From the NCBI GenBank assembly GCA_965153355.1, contig OZ231126.1, forward strand, positions 85,746,001-85,810,000: a DNA stretch of 64,000 bases, given 5' to 3'. This DNA comes from Flaccisagitta enflata. Lineage: Eukaryota > Chaetognatha > Sagittoidea > Aphragmophora. Below, piece after piece: positions 23,562 to 34,894 of this stretch. Position numbers and translations under genes: made by a program. A model generated the notes under the pieces. That model ran no database searches. It had not been told where the DNA came from and saw only the letters and a list, made by a program, of their open reading frames with translations. How positions within the stretch are numbered: position 1 is the stretch's first letter; the number at the start of each line of letters is the position of its first letter.

Positions 23562-23967
23562 AGTCGCGTGCACGCGACTCTACACCCCGCTTTGTTGGTC
23601 CGTCCGTTGGTCCGTCCGTCCATCGGTCCGTCCGTCCATCGGTCCGTCCGTCCGTCGGTCCGTCCGTCCGTCACACTTTACTTTTTTTGTAATAAAGCGT
23701 CAACTCTTAGGTCATTTTAAGTCTTTTTTAGTCATTAATGGTTATTCTAAGTCATTTTGAGTCATTCTTAGTTATTTTAAGTTATTCAAAGTCATTTTAA
23801 GTTATTTTAAGTCACTTTTGGTCGTTAGGTTTTTTTGACATTTTAAGTCCTTTTTGGACATTTTAAGTCATTCTAAGTCGTTCTAAGTCATTCTAAGTCA
23901 TTTTAAGTCATTCTAAGTCCTTCTTACCCTGTAAATCTCGCACGCGACTTATAGGTGTTGGCCTTGT
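23562..23967 (+). mobile_element. HTE, near-identical to the one at 10376
   Basis: It matches the 10376 element block for block: hairpin AGTCGCGTGCACGCGACT, CTACACCCCGCTTTGTTGG, GTCC units, AATAAAGCGTCAACTCTTAG, TAAGTCATTT units and the tail GGTGTTGGCCTTGTT. The lengths are 406 and 407 bp. The main difference is in the tetranucleotide block. Confidence 0.88.
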
Positions 23968-24852
23968 TTTTTTTCGTTTGGCTATCATTTAAAAATATTT
24001 GGAAGAGCGTAGTAGTAAGTTTTTAAAAAAGAGATATATGTAACGGATGGTCAAAAAAATAGTTACTTTTTTGTTTTCTCCTATTATTTGTACTTTTTTT
24101 CAGCAAAGAAGATATGGAGCAGGAGAATTTTTTTGTTATTGTGATTTTTGTAGTTTTTTTATACATATCAATTCAATTATGGACCACCTTGATTTTTTGT
24201 TATAATTTTTTGTATGAAAATGAAAATTGTTTTATAGATTAACTATCAATAGTTAAGGATGACCCAAAAGCTGGTAAAAAAACTAACAAAAATTATGAAA
24301 ATAAAAACTTACAACAAAACAAAGTATGCTTCTTAAAAAATCCTTTTTATTTTTATTGAAATCTCTCAACCAAAGCTTGGTTGCTTATGAATAACTTTAA
24401 TTATTTCAAACAGGACCTAATCAATATATGTGTTTCTTAAAAACAAGTGATTATCTATGTTATTACTGATTTATGCTTTTTTGTATTTATGCAGTTATTT
24501 GTTTGAAAAAATTCAAAAACTTGTTTTTTTTATATACTTTACTTCATTTTTAAGATATCAACTTACAAAAAAAATTTCAAACTATTTGGAAGAAAAGCTA
24601 GCGTAGTCACTTTTTTTTTGACCACCTGTTATGTGCATATTTTTCTTTCTTTTTTTTTCTTTTTGTTTCTTTGTTTGGTCTTCATTAAAAAAATGATAGG
24701 GAGGGCTTAGTAGTCAGCTTTTCCCAAAAAATCAGTCTTCTCTGGATTAGATATAAGCTAGTTGCATAGCAGAATCAAGTGAATCAAATTTTTTCCACGA
24801 TTTGGCTATTTGGTTCATGTAAGATTTGAATGAATAGACCCACCAACCTGTG

Positions 24853-24856
<4 letters not shown>
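23968..24856. other. AT-rich unassigned sequence
   Basis: Poly-T and poly-A rich DNA. AGTAGTAAGTTTTTAAAAAA near 24010 and AGTAGTCAGCTTTTCCCAAA near 24710 are similar, and TAACGGATGGTCAAAAAAAT near 24050 resembles the complement of TTTTTTTGACCACCTG near 24610. Together these suggest an old foldback of about 600 bp. No gene was seen. Confidence 0.4.

Positions 24857-24937
<81 letters not shown>
24857..24937 (+). repeat. (CT)n microsatellite
   Basis: A pure CT run of about 80 nt. Confidence 0.97.
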
Positions 24938-24940
<3 letters not shown>

Positions 24941-25071
24941 CCTCTGTTCATTGGTATACCATATTCTCCCAATTCTGGATTACCTTCGATTGCGATTCCA
25001 CGTGTTTCCATTCTGTTAAAAAAACGAGTGTTTTCTGTGGCACAAAAACTCGCGATCTTGACATACTTTTT

Positions 25072-25488
25072 ACTCGCGTGCTATGCGACTCTACACCCCA
25101 TTTGGTTGTTCCGTCCATCCGTTGTATCCGTCTGTCCGTCCTTTGGTCCTTTGGTCCGTCCATCCGTCCGTCCATCCGTCCGTTTGTCCGTCCGTCACAC
25201 TTTACTTTTTTATCATTCTTAATCATTCTAGGTCATTCTAAGTCATTCTAAGTCATTCTAAGTCATTCTAAGTCATTCTAAGTTATTCTAAGTTATGCTA
25301 AGCCATTTTTAGTCACTTTATGCCACATTAAGTCACTTAAGTCAATTAGGTCAAATTAGATGTTTAAGTCATTTCGAGTCTTTTTAAGTCATTTCAAGTC
25401 ATCTTCAGTCTTCTTAAGTCATCTTGAATCATTTAAAGTCATCAAGCCATTTATGTCCTGCACGCGACTTGTAGGGGTTGGCCTTGTT
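25072..25488 (+). mobile_element. HTE with TAAGTCATTC body
   Basis: The hairpin ACTCGCGTGCTATGCGACT, CTACACCCCATTTGG, GTCC/ATCC units, ACACTTTACTTTTTTATC, TAAGTCATTC 10-mers, the inverted copy GCACGCGACT and GTAGGGGTTGGCCTTGTT. Its last base touches the first base of the next HTE. Confidence 0.85.
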
Positions 25489-25615
25489 AGGTGTGACAAA
25501 GCACCTCCATAACTGGCTGTGTCCGTTGGTTGGTCGGTCGGTAAGTTGGTTGGTCGGGTAACGCATTTGTTCAACGATCCACACGTTGCACCCTATTGGC
25601 CTACTTGGCCTTGTT
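25489..25615 (+). mobile_element. Compact HTE, GGTGTGAC variant
   Basis: The hairpin AGGTGTGACAAAGCACCT, CCATAACTGGCTGTGTCC, GTTG/GTCG units, a body matching the 6203 and 14267 elements, the imperfect inverted copy GTTGCACCC and CTACTTGGCCTTGTT. The direct junction with the previous element fixes both family ends. Confidence 0.85.
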
Positions 25616-25734
25616 TTTTCAAAAATAGATTTCTCCTAATTGATAACAGATGCAAGGAAGCAACTCTACTGCAAGTTCAATTTGGATTTACTAGGATAAG
25701 CGACCTTTCAATAATTCGAAGTGGAAAAATACAG

Positions 25735-25737
<3 letters not shown>

Positions 25738-25806
<69 letters not shown>
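25738..25806 (+). repeat. (CA)n microsatellite
   Basis: A CA run of about 70 nt ending in CGCGCACACA. Confidence 0.97.
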
Positions 25807-25808
<2 letters not shown>

Positions 25809-26351
25809 GCACACAAAAGCTGATTTAAGAAATGGTTAATCATTTAGTAATAATAAGATACCTAACTATGCAAAAAATAGTGAATCGTATCGGAAATTGA
25901 TATCTAGCTATATCTTATAATCGATATATAGCTATCTCTTCTCGTATCTATTGGAGACGAGAATTACCTAGATCGTGCAGTAGATCGTATCTAGTTTGTA
26001 AGACCTATATCGTCAGAGGTTAATCATAACTTGGTGCTGCTTTAGAGAATGTACAAAAAATCTTGGACCATTCTAAAAAGCTTCGAAAAATTTTTGATTT
26101 GAGTCATTGAACGAAATTCTAACTTGAAAAACTCAAGAAATTATGTTAATCTTTAAAAGAGTATCACATTGAAATCTGCCAGATAAGATGTTTTTTACTA
26201 ACTTGAAATCATGGACTAAATGTCTTTATTTGATTGCCATATCTAAACGGATTGACTTAAAAAGGTCTGCTTGGCGCCATTTTGTAGATAATAAGTTATA
26301 TTTTCATTTTTCTCAAATTTTCTTTAGTTTCCTTTTGTCAGATACCTTTTT
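25807..26351. other. Unassigned sequence
   Basis: AT-rich DNA with a GATAT/ATATC-rich patch near 25890-25960 (ATCGATATATAGCTAT). No gene was recognised. Confidence 0.4.
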
Positions 26352-26503
26352 AATTGCGGACACGCAACTCTATATGAGGCTTTGTCCGTCCGTCCGTTGG
26401 TCCGTCCGTCCGTTGGTCCGTCCGGGGTCATCGAGTTGAAAAGTGGGAAAACCCGCATTTCCGCCCCTGCCCACCCGTCCGCAACTGTGTATCCGGCCTT
26501 GTT
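26352..26503 (+). mobile_element. Complete HTE, GTTGCGGAC subfamily
   Basis: The hairpin AATTGCGGACACGCAACT, CTATATGAGGCTTTGTCC, GTCC/GTTG units, GAGTTGAAAAGTGGGAAAAC, GCCCCTGCCCACCC, the inverted copy GTCCGCAACT and GTGTATCCGGCCTTGTT. It is the opposite-strand counterpart of the 22065 copy. Confidence 0.88.
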
Positions 26504-26859
26504 TATGCTTTTAAAGACAGAGCTGAAAGTACAGAATCCCCTCAAGTGGTGATGCTCACTTCCAACTGTGGCCATTTCTTAACGAATTAAGCAAAAACTT
26601 TCTGCTTGGTCTAGATTTGAAGAACTTTTAAATATCTTTCAAACGGTCACCAATTGTTTTAATTTTCATTGAAACCAAGTCGGTTAAAGGCATCAAAAAC
26701 CGTCATGTACGCTTTTTTTTTGCCCACTGTTTATTGGAAAAAAGTAATGAGAAAGTAATTTCAAATTTGTGCAGAAACAACGAAAAAAGACATACTGATG
26801 ATTTGATGGTCAATATCAACATCAAAAACATGATCTGACAGAGCATGTCCGAGCCTGAT

Positions 26860-26990
26860 CTCAGGAGAGTCTTGGAGAGTCTCGGAGAGTCTCGGAGAGT
26901 CTCGGAGAGACTCGGAGAGTCTCGGAGAGTTGGAGAGCTCTCCAAGCAGTCTCCGAGAGTCTCCGAGACTTCGAGAGATCTCGGGACTCA
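26860..26990 (+). repeat. GGAGAGTCTC tandem repeat
   Basis: About eight imperfect 10-bp units (CGGAGAGTCT) with an inverted half near 26940-26990 (CTCCGAGAGTCTCC), giving a foldback-prone segment. Confidence 0.8.
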
Positions 26991-26994
26991 ACTC

Positions 26995-27551
<557 letters not shown>

Positions 27552-27810
27552 CCAAAACCACAGTCGCGTGCGGTTGTTAAGACCATTAGACCAAAAGACT
27601 AAAACTAAAAGACAAAAAGACCAAAAGACTAAGAGACTAAAGATAAATTGACTAGAATTACTTTACATGACATAAAATGACTGAGAATGACTTAAAATGA
27701 CTTAAAACGACAAAAAAAGCAAAGCGTTACCGACGGACGAACGGACCGACCGACAGACCGACAGACCGACAGACCGACAGAGTGGGTTGTAGAGTCGCGT
27801 GCACACGACT
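27552..27810 (-). mobile_element. HTE with GACTAAAA body
   Basis: AGTCGCGTGC near 27563 is followed by ACCAAAAGACTAAAA units, TAAAATGACT 10-mers, GCAAAGCGTTACCGACGG, GACC/GACA units, GTGGGTTGTAGAGT and the hairpin AGTCGCGTGCACACGACT plus AAAAA. The AACAAGG head merges with the GAAA tract. Confidence 0.75.
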
Positions 27811-27915
27811 AAAAAGGAAGTGTCGATCTACGCGTTTGTTAGGATTTCCCCCGACTAGCTAAGACCAAAAAATAACCGCGTGCTCGCGATCGTCGTTTTG
27901 CGTCCCTGTTTTTTT

Positions 27916-28167
27916 AGTCGCGTGCTACGCGACTCTATAAGCCACTTTTCGGTCGGTTGGTTGGTCGGTCGGTCCGTCCGTCGGTCCGTAACAAAGTTGT
28001 TTTAAAGGCCTTTTATCGCGTTTTTTATGTTTCTGAATAGTGGAGAAGATACTTAAAGTAGTTAACAGCTATTTTAAATGTCTGTTTGAAAAAGAAGTTT
28101 GTCTGTTTGTCTGCCTGACTTTTTTTGAAAGTGCCAACGCACGCGGCTTAGGTCTAATGACCTTGTT
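27916..28167 (+). mobile_element. HTE, GTCGCGTGC subfamily
   Basis: The hairpin AGTCGCGTGCTACGCGACT, CTATAAGCCACTTTTCGG, GGTTGGTCGG units, a unique body, the inverted copy GCACGCGGCT and TAATGACCTTGTT. Confidence 0.75.
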
Positions 28168-28186
28168 TCTTTTTATCTCGGTTTTT

Positions 28187-28504
28187 AGTCGCTTTGTCCG
28201 TCGGTTGGTCGGTTGGTCGATTGGTTGGTTGGTCGGTTGGTTGGTTGGTTGGTCGGTCGGTTGGTCCCCATTTTACTTTTTTTATTCGTTTTACTCCTAT
28301 CAAGACATTTTAAGTCAATTAAGTCTTTTGAGTTCAAAATAGATCATTTTTAAGTCATTTTAAGTCATTTTAAGTCATTTTAAGTCATTTGTGTCATTTT
28401 TGAATTTCAGTCAATTTAAGTCAATTTAGGTCATTATAAGTCAATTTTAGCCATTTTAGGTATATCCAAGTCATTTTGAGTCAATTTAAGTCAGTATTAG
28501 TCAT
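28187..28504 (+). mobile_element. HTE with its hairpin deleted
   Basis: The start reads TTTTTAGTCGCTTTGTCCG, so the hairpin and the CTACACCCC segment are missing. GGTTGGTCGG units, then TAAGTCATTT units follow. The end is lost at the array element beginning at 28505. Confidence 0.65.
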
Positions 28505-29077
28505 CTAGAGGAGTGTAAACGTTTATGAAAACAAATTTATGGTGCCAAAATAACGATTTTTTGTTTATTTGGAAAGGAAATTAGGAGCAAATAAACGATT
28601 TTGGATGAGGAGGAGGAGGAGGGGGAGGAGGAGGAGAGAAGTATAACAAGGCCTGATACACGGCTACCGAAGTCGTGTGCAGGTGGGCAGGGACCATATT
28701 TGAGGTCATCTTATCATGTGGGCAGGAGCAGTGAGATCAAAGAAATAAAACCATAAAAAAAGTAAAGTGTGACTGACCAACCGACCGACCAACCGACTGA
28801 CCAACCGACCGATGGACCAACCGACCGACCGACCGACCGACCGACCAACAAAGCGGGTTGTAGAGTCGCGTGCACGCGACTAAAAATATGAGATCAAATT
28901 TATGGTACCAAATAAACAAATTCGTTTATGAGATTCATTTTATTGGTGTTTGTAAACACAAAAATTTCTAAAGGAGTGTAAACGTTTATGAAAACAAATT
29001 TATGGTGCGAAATAAACGATTATTATTTATTTGGAAAGGAAATTGTGAGCAAATAAACAATTTTGGATGAGGAGGAG

Positions 29078-29108
<31 letters not shown>

Positions 29109-30895
29109 AGGAGGAGAAAGATATAAAAATCTGTTTATGAGATCAAATTTATGGTACCAAATAAACAAATTCGTTTATGAGATTCATATTTTTGGTGTTT
29201 ATAAACACAATAATTTCTAAAGGAGTGTAAACGTTTATGAAAACCAATTTATGGTGCCAAATAAACAATTTTTTGTTTATTTAGAAAAAATTTCTAAAAG
29301 AGTGTAAACGTTTATGAAAACAAATTTATGGTGCCAAATAAACGATTTTTTGTTTATTTGGAAAGGAAATTGGGAGCAAATAAACGATTTTGGATGAGGA
29401 GGAGGAGGAGGGGGAGGAGGAGGAGAGAAATATAAAAATCTGTTTATGAGATCCAATTTATGGTACCAAATAAACAAATTCGTTTATGAGATTCATATTT
29501 TTGGTGTTTATAAACACAATAATTTCTAAAGGAGTGTAAACGTTTATGAAAACCAATTTATGGTGCCAAATAAACAATTTTTTGTTTATTTAGAAAAAAT
29601 TTCTAAAAGAGTGTAAACGTTTATAAAAACCAATTTAGGGTGCCAAATAAACGATTTTTTGTTTATTTGGAAAGAAAATTGGGTGCAAATAAACGATTTT
29701 GGATGGAGGAGGAGGAGGAGGAGGAGGAGGAGGAGGAGGAGGAAAAAAATATAAAAATCTGTTTATGAGATCAAATTTATGGTACCAAATAAACAAATTC
29801 GTTTATGAGATTCATATTTTTGGTGTTTATAAACACAATAATTTCTAAAGGAGTGTAAACGTTTATGAAAACCAATTTATGGTGCCAAATAAACAATTTT
29901 TTGTTTATTTAGAAAAAATTTCGAAAAGAGTGTAAACGTTTATAAAAACCAATTTATGGTGCCAAATAAACGATTTTTTGTTTATTTGGAAAGAAAATTG
30001 GGTGCAAATAAACGATTTTTTGTTTATTTAGAAAAAATTTCTAAAAGAGTGTAAACGTTTATGAAAACAAATTTATGGTGCCAAATAAACGATTTTTTGT
30101 TTATTTGGAAAGAAAATTGGGAGCAAATAAACGATTTTGGATGAGGAGGAGGAGGAGGGGGAGGAGGAGGAGAGAAATATAAAAATCTGTTTATGAGATC
30201 CAATTTATGGTACCAAATAAACAAATTTGTTTCTGAGGTTCATATTTTTGGTGTTTATAAACACAAAAACTTCTAAAGGAGTGTAAACGTTTATGAAAAC
30301 AAATTATGGTGCCAAAAAAACGATTTTTTGTTTATTTGGAAAGGAAATTGGGAGCAAATAAACGATTTTGGATGAGGAGGAGGAGTAGGGGGAGGAGGAG
30401 AAAAAAGATGCTAAGGTAATATTTCCATTGCAATTTTTGTGGCTATAAACAAAAGAAATAGAGGGCAAATAAACAATTTTTTTTTTATTTTTTGGTGTTT
30501 ATCGATACAAAAAATTTATTGTTTACAAACACTTAATATTTGTTGTTTATAAACAACAATATAATTGTGTTTATAAACGATCAATTATGGGCTCTTTTTA
30601 ACGATTTTTGGGGTAAAAAAAATCAGTAGCAACCTTCAAAATTTTGATTTTTCTAATAGAACATTTTCTAGTGTGGACATTTTCAGTTTGTACTGATCAG
30701 GTCAAACAATCTCTTATTTTCCTTTGTTCATAAACAGTGATATATAGTCGTTTATAAACAACGTTTTTTACTGCCATTTAAACAATTTTCGTTTATTTGA
30801 CTTGCATTTTTAATGTTTATAAACAGTTGTTTAGCATTGTTTATAGACGGCGTTTATTTGGCGTTTATAAACACCCCTGATATCGAGCACGTAAT
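28505..30895 (-). repeat. Array element rich in GTTTAT/ATAAAC, copy 2 (inverted)
   Basis: It is the reverse-strand counterpart of 6321-9075. GAGTGTAAACGTTTATGAAA and GGATGAGGAGGAGG recur through 28505-30400. The unique head follows (30430-30895, AGTAGCAACCTTCAAAATTT, then many GTTTATAAAC), ending TCGAGCACGTAATATCTC. The flank ATTGGCCTACTTGGACTTGT is an HTE tail. Some units carry an internal duplication (GTTTATTTAGAAAAAATTTC near 29275, 29585 and 29895). An HTE is nested at 28645. Confidence 0.88.
28645..28881 (-). mobile_element. HTE nested in the ATAAAC array
   Basis: It runs from AACAAGGCCTGATACACGGC through AGTCGTGTGC, GTGGGCAG, GACC units and GCGGGTTGTAGAGT to the hairpin AGTCGCGTGCACGCGACT, inserted between array words GAAGTAT and AAAAATATGAGATC. 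Other array units read GAAATATAAAAATCTG here, so the target was an A-run after TAT. Confidence 0.88.
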
Positions 30896-30954
30896 ATCTC
30901 ATTGGCCTACTTGGACTTGTTTCATTTTCAGCTGTTTGAGGAAATCCGTTTTTT

Positions 30955-31220
30955 AGGTGCGCCATAGCAGCTCTATAAGAGGCTCTGTCCATTTGTCTGT
31001 CGATCAGTCTGTCTGTCGGTGGGTCACGCTCGAGTGAAAAATTGCAGACAATATTCAAATAACATGAAAACTCATAACGTTCATCTTTCATATTCCTCGT
31101 CGTTTCATTCATTATCATAATCAGCTGTGGTTAGGTTTGCTTGAGCTCGGGGTAGGACTAGGGCTACTGGAATGATCGTATTTGTTGTTGTCACTGGAAA
31201 CACGCCCGTTGTCAATTCTA
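30955..31220 (+). mobile_element. HTE, GGTGCGCC subfamily, decayed
   Basis: TTTTTTAGGTGCGCCATAGC begins an imperfect hairpin, followed by CTATAAGAGGCTCTGTCC, GTCT/GTCG units, GGGTCACGCTCGAGTG and a body ending near CGCCCGTTGTCAATTCTATT. The related body at 33823-33890 is inverted. No GGCCTTGTT tail was seen. Confidence 0.6.
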
Positions 31221-31279
31221 TTCAACTTTTTTGAAACCATTCATTGTAAAAAGAAAAATAACAAAGCTGGATGAGTGGG

Positions 31280-31309
31280 TAATGCTGCCGAGAATTCTCG
31301 GTAGCATTA
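31280..31309. repeat. 30-nt palindrome, GAGAATTCTC core
   Basis: TAATGCTGCCGAGAA faces TTCTCGGTAGCATTA with one mismatched pair. It has a partner at 33480-33517. The adjacent GCTATAGAGAATTCTCTATTGC (31355) is another short palindrome of the same core. Confidence 0.85.
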
Positions 31310-31420
31310 ACTTTGTCATTTTGATGTTTTCATGCTATAGAGAATTCTCTATTGCATTAAAACTGATTCTCAGTTATGATTATTACTGTATAAAGTAGTA
31401 TTGTTACTGAGAATAGATTT

Positions 31421-31421
<1 letters not shown>

Positions 31422-31500
<79 letters not shown>
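31422..31500 (+). repeat. (CT)n microsatellite
   Basis: A pure CT run of about 80 nt. A (GA)n run near 33340 is its inverted counterpart between the two GAGAATTCTC palindromes. Confidence 0.97.
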
Positions 31501-31502
<2 letters not shown>

Positions 31503-31647
31503 GTCAGTTTAATGAACAAGTTTCTAGTAGGAGAGAATGCCTTATACCTGTACCTAAATGACAAAAAGAAATAAAATTGACATTCTCCGAGCAGATCATA
31601 TCGTGGGACTGTCTCAGGCTTCTATTGAAATCAATATTGGTTTAGTA

Positions 31648-32272
31648 CAGTGAGGCGCATAAATAAGTAGCCACTTTTGTAAAGACTATTTTGCTTATTC
31701 TAGAAATGATATGATAAATTTATTGGTGATAATATTAAAGGATTTTCACTTTTCTTTAATTTGAGACTAATCCCAAATTTGTGGCTGTTTTTGTTTAGAA
31801 GTGACGTTAGTTTGAATAGAAGCATATCAAAACCATGTTGGGAAAAAGGGACAAAAAATTAGCTCCTTTCTGACAATCAGAAAACTGAGTTGTTTTCTTT
31901 AAACTGATGTCATTTGAAAATAAATCAAGCTACAAATCTCTGATTGGACTAGATTTGTAGAGTTTTTGAAGCTCTTTAAAATGCTCATGGATTTAAAGTC
32001 ATTATCATGATTTGTTTTTGATCTATCTAAGAAAAATTAAGTCTATTTTGTGTTTTGCCCGTGGTTGTTCAGTGATAGATTCTACTAAATTACTTCTCCT
32101 CTTTGAACTTGTATGAATTCCTAGCAAATCAAGATATAAGTCTGGGATTGGGCTTGATTTGTAGAACTTTTGAAGATCTTTGAGAATCTCATAAATTTTT
32201 AGTGTTTTTAAGTGCTAGGACTGACACAATTAGCTTTTGAAAGTACTGGCTACTTATTTATGCGCCGCACTG
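31648..32272. mobile_element. Tc1/mariner-type MITE
   Basis: The ends CAGTGAGGCGCATAAATAAG and CTTATTTATGCGCCGCACTG are inverted repeats of about 26 bp. They are flanked by TA on both sides (31646-31647 and 32273-32274), the mariner target duplication. The 625-bp interior has no transposase frame. Two internal direct repeats of about 90 bp (near 31921 and 32122) carry TTGATTTGTAGAACTTTTGA-like sequence. Confidence 0.85.
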
Positions 32273-32274
32273 TA

Positions 32275-33090
32275 ATTCGACTTTTAGGTGGCCGAGCCTT
32301 ACCTTCTATAGACCCTACCCCTATAGAAAATCCAATATTTCAAAGTACTCAAATTCCAATTCTGACTGCAGATTTGGAATCTGCAAAAAAAAAAAACTGA
32401 TAATTGAAAGTGTTTTCCTTTTTTTGATATTTCATTTAGAAGGTGGTCAAAAGTGCTGTCAAATGTTGCGAAACATACCTTTCCTTTTAATTTTTTTGTA
32501 AAATAATTGAACTTACCTTCTTTAAAAATCTTTAGCGTGGATTTCGATGATGATCCCAAAGAAATTTTGAAAAAAAAAAAACCACTTTCAACAAACAGTT
32601 TTTCGTGCAGATTTCAATTCTGCAGTCAAAATTTTGATTTGAGCAATTTGAAATTTTTGGTTTTCCATTGAATCATGGTTAGTTCATGGTAAGGCGCCGC
32701 AACCAAGATGTAAACTTTTAAAGCTGAAAATGATGACAATAGAAGCCCAAGACAGCTTCACAACATGAACTGCTCAGAGGAATTCGATTTTTTTGGTTTT
32801 AGTCATTTTGGTATCATTTCATCTTTGTTATCAAAATTTTAAAGAAATATTTCATTCATTTAATAACAATTTTTGATCAAATAGAATTTTCAATGATTTT
32901 TGCTCATGTTTACATTTATGATTTTCATTGTCAAAAAATATTTCTTCATAAACATATCTGATGATCATATTGATAATTCCATTATCCTCCAAGGCAGCTA
33001 ATTTGTTTTTTAAATTGTTAATTTTTGCCTGTCTTAAAGTAGAATTATTTTGTTCTTTGATTTCTTGTTGCACCAATGAAAAGACACACT
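32275..33090. other. AT-rich unassigned sequence
   Basis: A patch at 32340-32400 and 32590-32650 repeats TCTGCAGATTTGGAATCTGC-like words in opposite orientations (GATTTCAATTCTGCAG), so part of it may be foldback. Short frames only. Confidence 0.4.
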
Positions 33091-33109
33091 ACACTTTAAT
33101 AAAGGGACG

Positions 33110-33333
33110 ATAAAGATATTGAGAAAAAGAAATAGAAAGAAAGAATGAAAAAATAAGGAAAAATAAAAGAAGCAAAAGAAAAAAAAAGAAAAAAAAACAG
33201 AAAAAGAGAAAGAAAGAGAGGAGAGAAAAAGAGAAAAAAAAAAGAAAACAAAGAAAATAAAAAAGAAAGAACAATAACAAAAAGAAAAAAAGAATGAAAA
33301 AAAATCAAAAAATTAAAAAGAGAAAAAAAAGAA

Positions 33334-33386
<53 letters not shown>

Positions 33387-33440
33387 AAGGAAAGAAAAAA
33401 GAAAAGAAAAGGAGGCAAAAGAAAATGCAGAGAAAAAAAG
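33110..33440 (+). repeat. Purine tract (A/G-rich) with (GA)n core
   Basis: Continuous A/G sequence for about 330 nt, with a GA dinucleotide core at about 33340-33390. Confidence 0.9.
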
Positions 33441-33479
33441 AAACAAATTCTCTATAGCAAGAATCAAATTTCTTTTACC

Positions 33480-33517
33480 ATTTTAACGCTACCGAGAATT
33501 CTCGGTAGCGTTAAAAT
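33480..33517. repeat. Perfect 38-nt palindrome
   Basis: ATTTTAACGCTACCGAGAA faces TTCTCGGTAGCGTTAAAAT with no mismatch. Half copies follow at 33522 (GATTCTCGGTAGCGTTAA) and 33546. It mirrors the palindrome at 31280. Confidence 0.9.
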
Positions 33518-33599
33518 CTCTGATTCTCGGTAGCGTTAATTCCAAGGATTCTCGCCAGCATTTAACTCCCGGCTGGATACATGACTGTGATTAAGAAAC

Positions 33600-33962
33600 G
33601 GACTCTGACTGACCAACAAACTGTCAGAGGATATCGCGTTTTTAGCGGCCTACTTGGTCGCTCGCTAGTCGCTATGTTTGTGTACTTACACCGCTCACTA
33701 CGCTCACTTGGTCTACAGCGTTATGCTCGCTTTGCTCCCACGCTCTGTTCGTAGGCTCGCTCACTTACTTCTCTCAATCCCTTGCGGGATAAGTTGAAAG
33801 TTATAAGTATTCATGTGTTCACGCTGGAATGATCGCATTTGTTGTCGTCACTAGAAACGCCCGTTGTCAATTTGATTTTCAACTCGAGCGTGACCGGCCG
33901 ACAGACCGACCGACAGAGGGACAGAGGGACAGAGCCTCTTACAGAGGTACTATGGCGCACCT
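33600..33962 (-). mobile_element. GAGCGAGC-type repeat and HTE, GGTGCGCC subfamily
   Basis: The left half (33640-33830) is the inverted copy of the 3860 repeat (CGCTCACTACGCTCACTTGG). The right half reads AACTCGAGCGTGACCGGCC, GACC/GACA units, GACAGAGCCTCTTACAG and the hairpin AGGTACTATGGCGCACCT, then AAAAA. The HTE head is not defined. Confidence 0.6.
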
Positions 33963-34894
33963 AAAAATGATTGGGAGTGGTGTGGGATTAAATTGGCGAT
34001 TGACGGACAAATTTCTTAGCTTGACGATCGCTTGTACTCTCAGCCTCTCTCTATCGCGTCCATTCGCTTAACTGTTCCTGCCAGATCACTCGCGACTGTT
34101 GTCCTGCGCTGAGCTACTTGGTAACAAGATCGATATTAACGCATAAATCGATGCGCATTGTGACGAGGATAAGTTGATGCTCTAAATCGGTCTCAGAAGA
34201 AAAAGTCAGCAGGAATAACGATCTACTCACTTCTGATAAAAGCGAGGAAGACGAGTCAACTTAAGCGGAAAATGATTTTTGTACAAGACTGGAATAAAAT
34301 ATTGGACGTTGTTGGATCCATAAAAGTGACGAATGAATTTAGTTGGGGCGTCAGAATCCACTATATAGATCTCAAAGCGTCGACCCTCGTCGGACAGTAG
34401 CCACATGACTTCAAAGATGAAATTTGTAAAGTACCAAGAGACATGGGAGAAACGATTTCTCGATTATACGGCAAGAATGAGCATCAAATACCGTCTCTGG
34501 AAAGGTACATGTTTGAACGTTTTGGTATCCACAGCCCATATAACTAGACACGCTTTTTTGGCAATTTTTTGGATGAAATTATGGGAGAGATGTAGGGACT
34601 CATTTTTGGCAAATTACGCTTACCAGCTATTGTGAAGAGTGATGCCCGATGTTTTGGGCGAATTTTTAGAATTTCAGTTTTACCCTACGACTGATTCCAC
34701 GAAATTGGCTCATGTTTTCAAAGTGCGTTATAAATGCTCATAAAAATAATTTTGGTTTCCATGGCAACCGAAAAACTCAGGGACAAAAGCATCAAATGAA
34801 CAACTTATATTTCAAATATCAAGTTTGTCAAATGAAATTAAGACACTTAAATACCTTCCTCCAGTTTAGGCTGTTATTCCACAAACCCCACTGT
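33963..34894. other. Unassigned sequence, possibly old transposon
   Basis: Less repetitive DNA with one 76-codon plus-strand frame (34405-34635) that matches nothing I recognise. Neighbouring frames are broken by stops. It may be a decayed coding region, but no domain supports that. Confidence 0.35.

Noticed and set aside
34405-34635. 76-codon frame in less repetitive DNA, considered as a decayed DDE transposase
   Set aside because: No catalytic motif or terminal repeat could be found around it.
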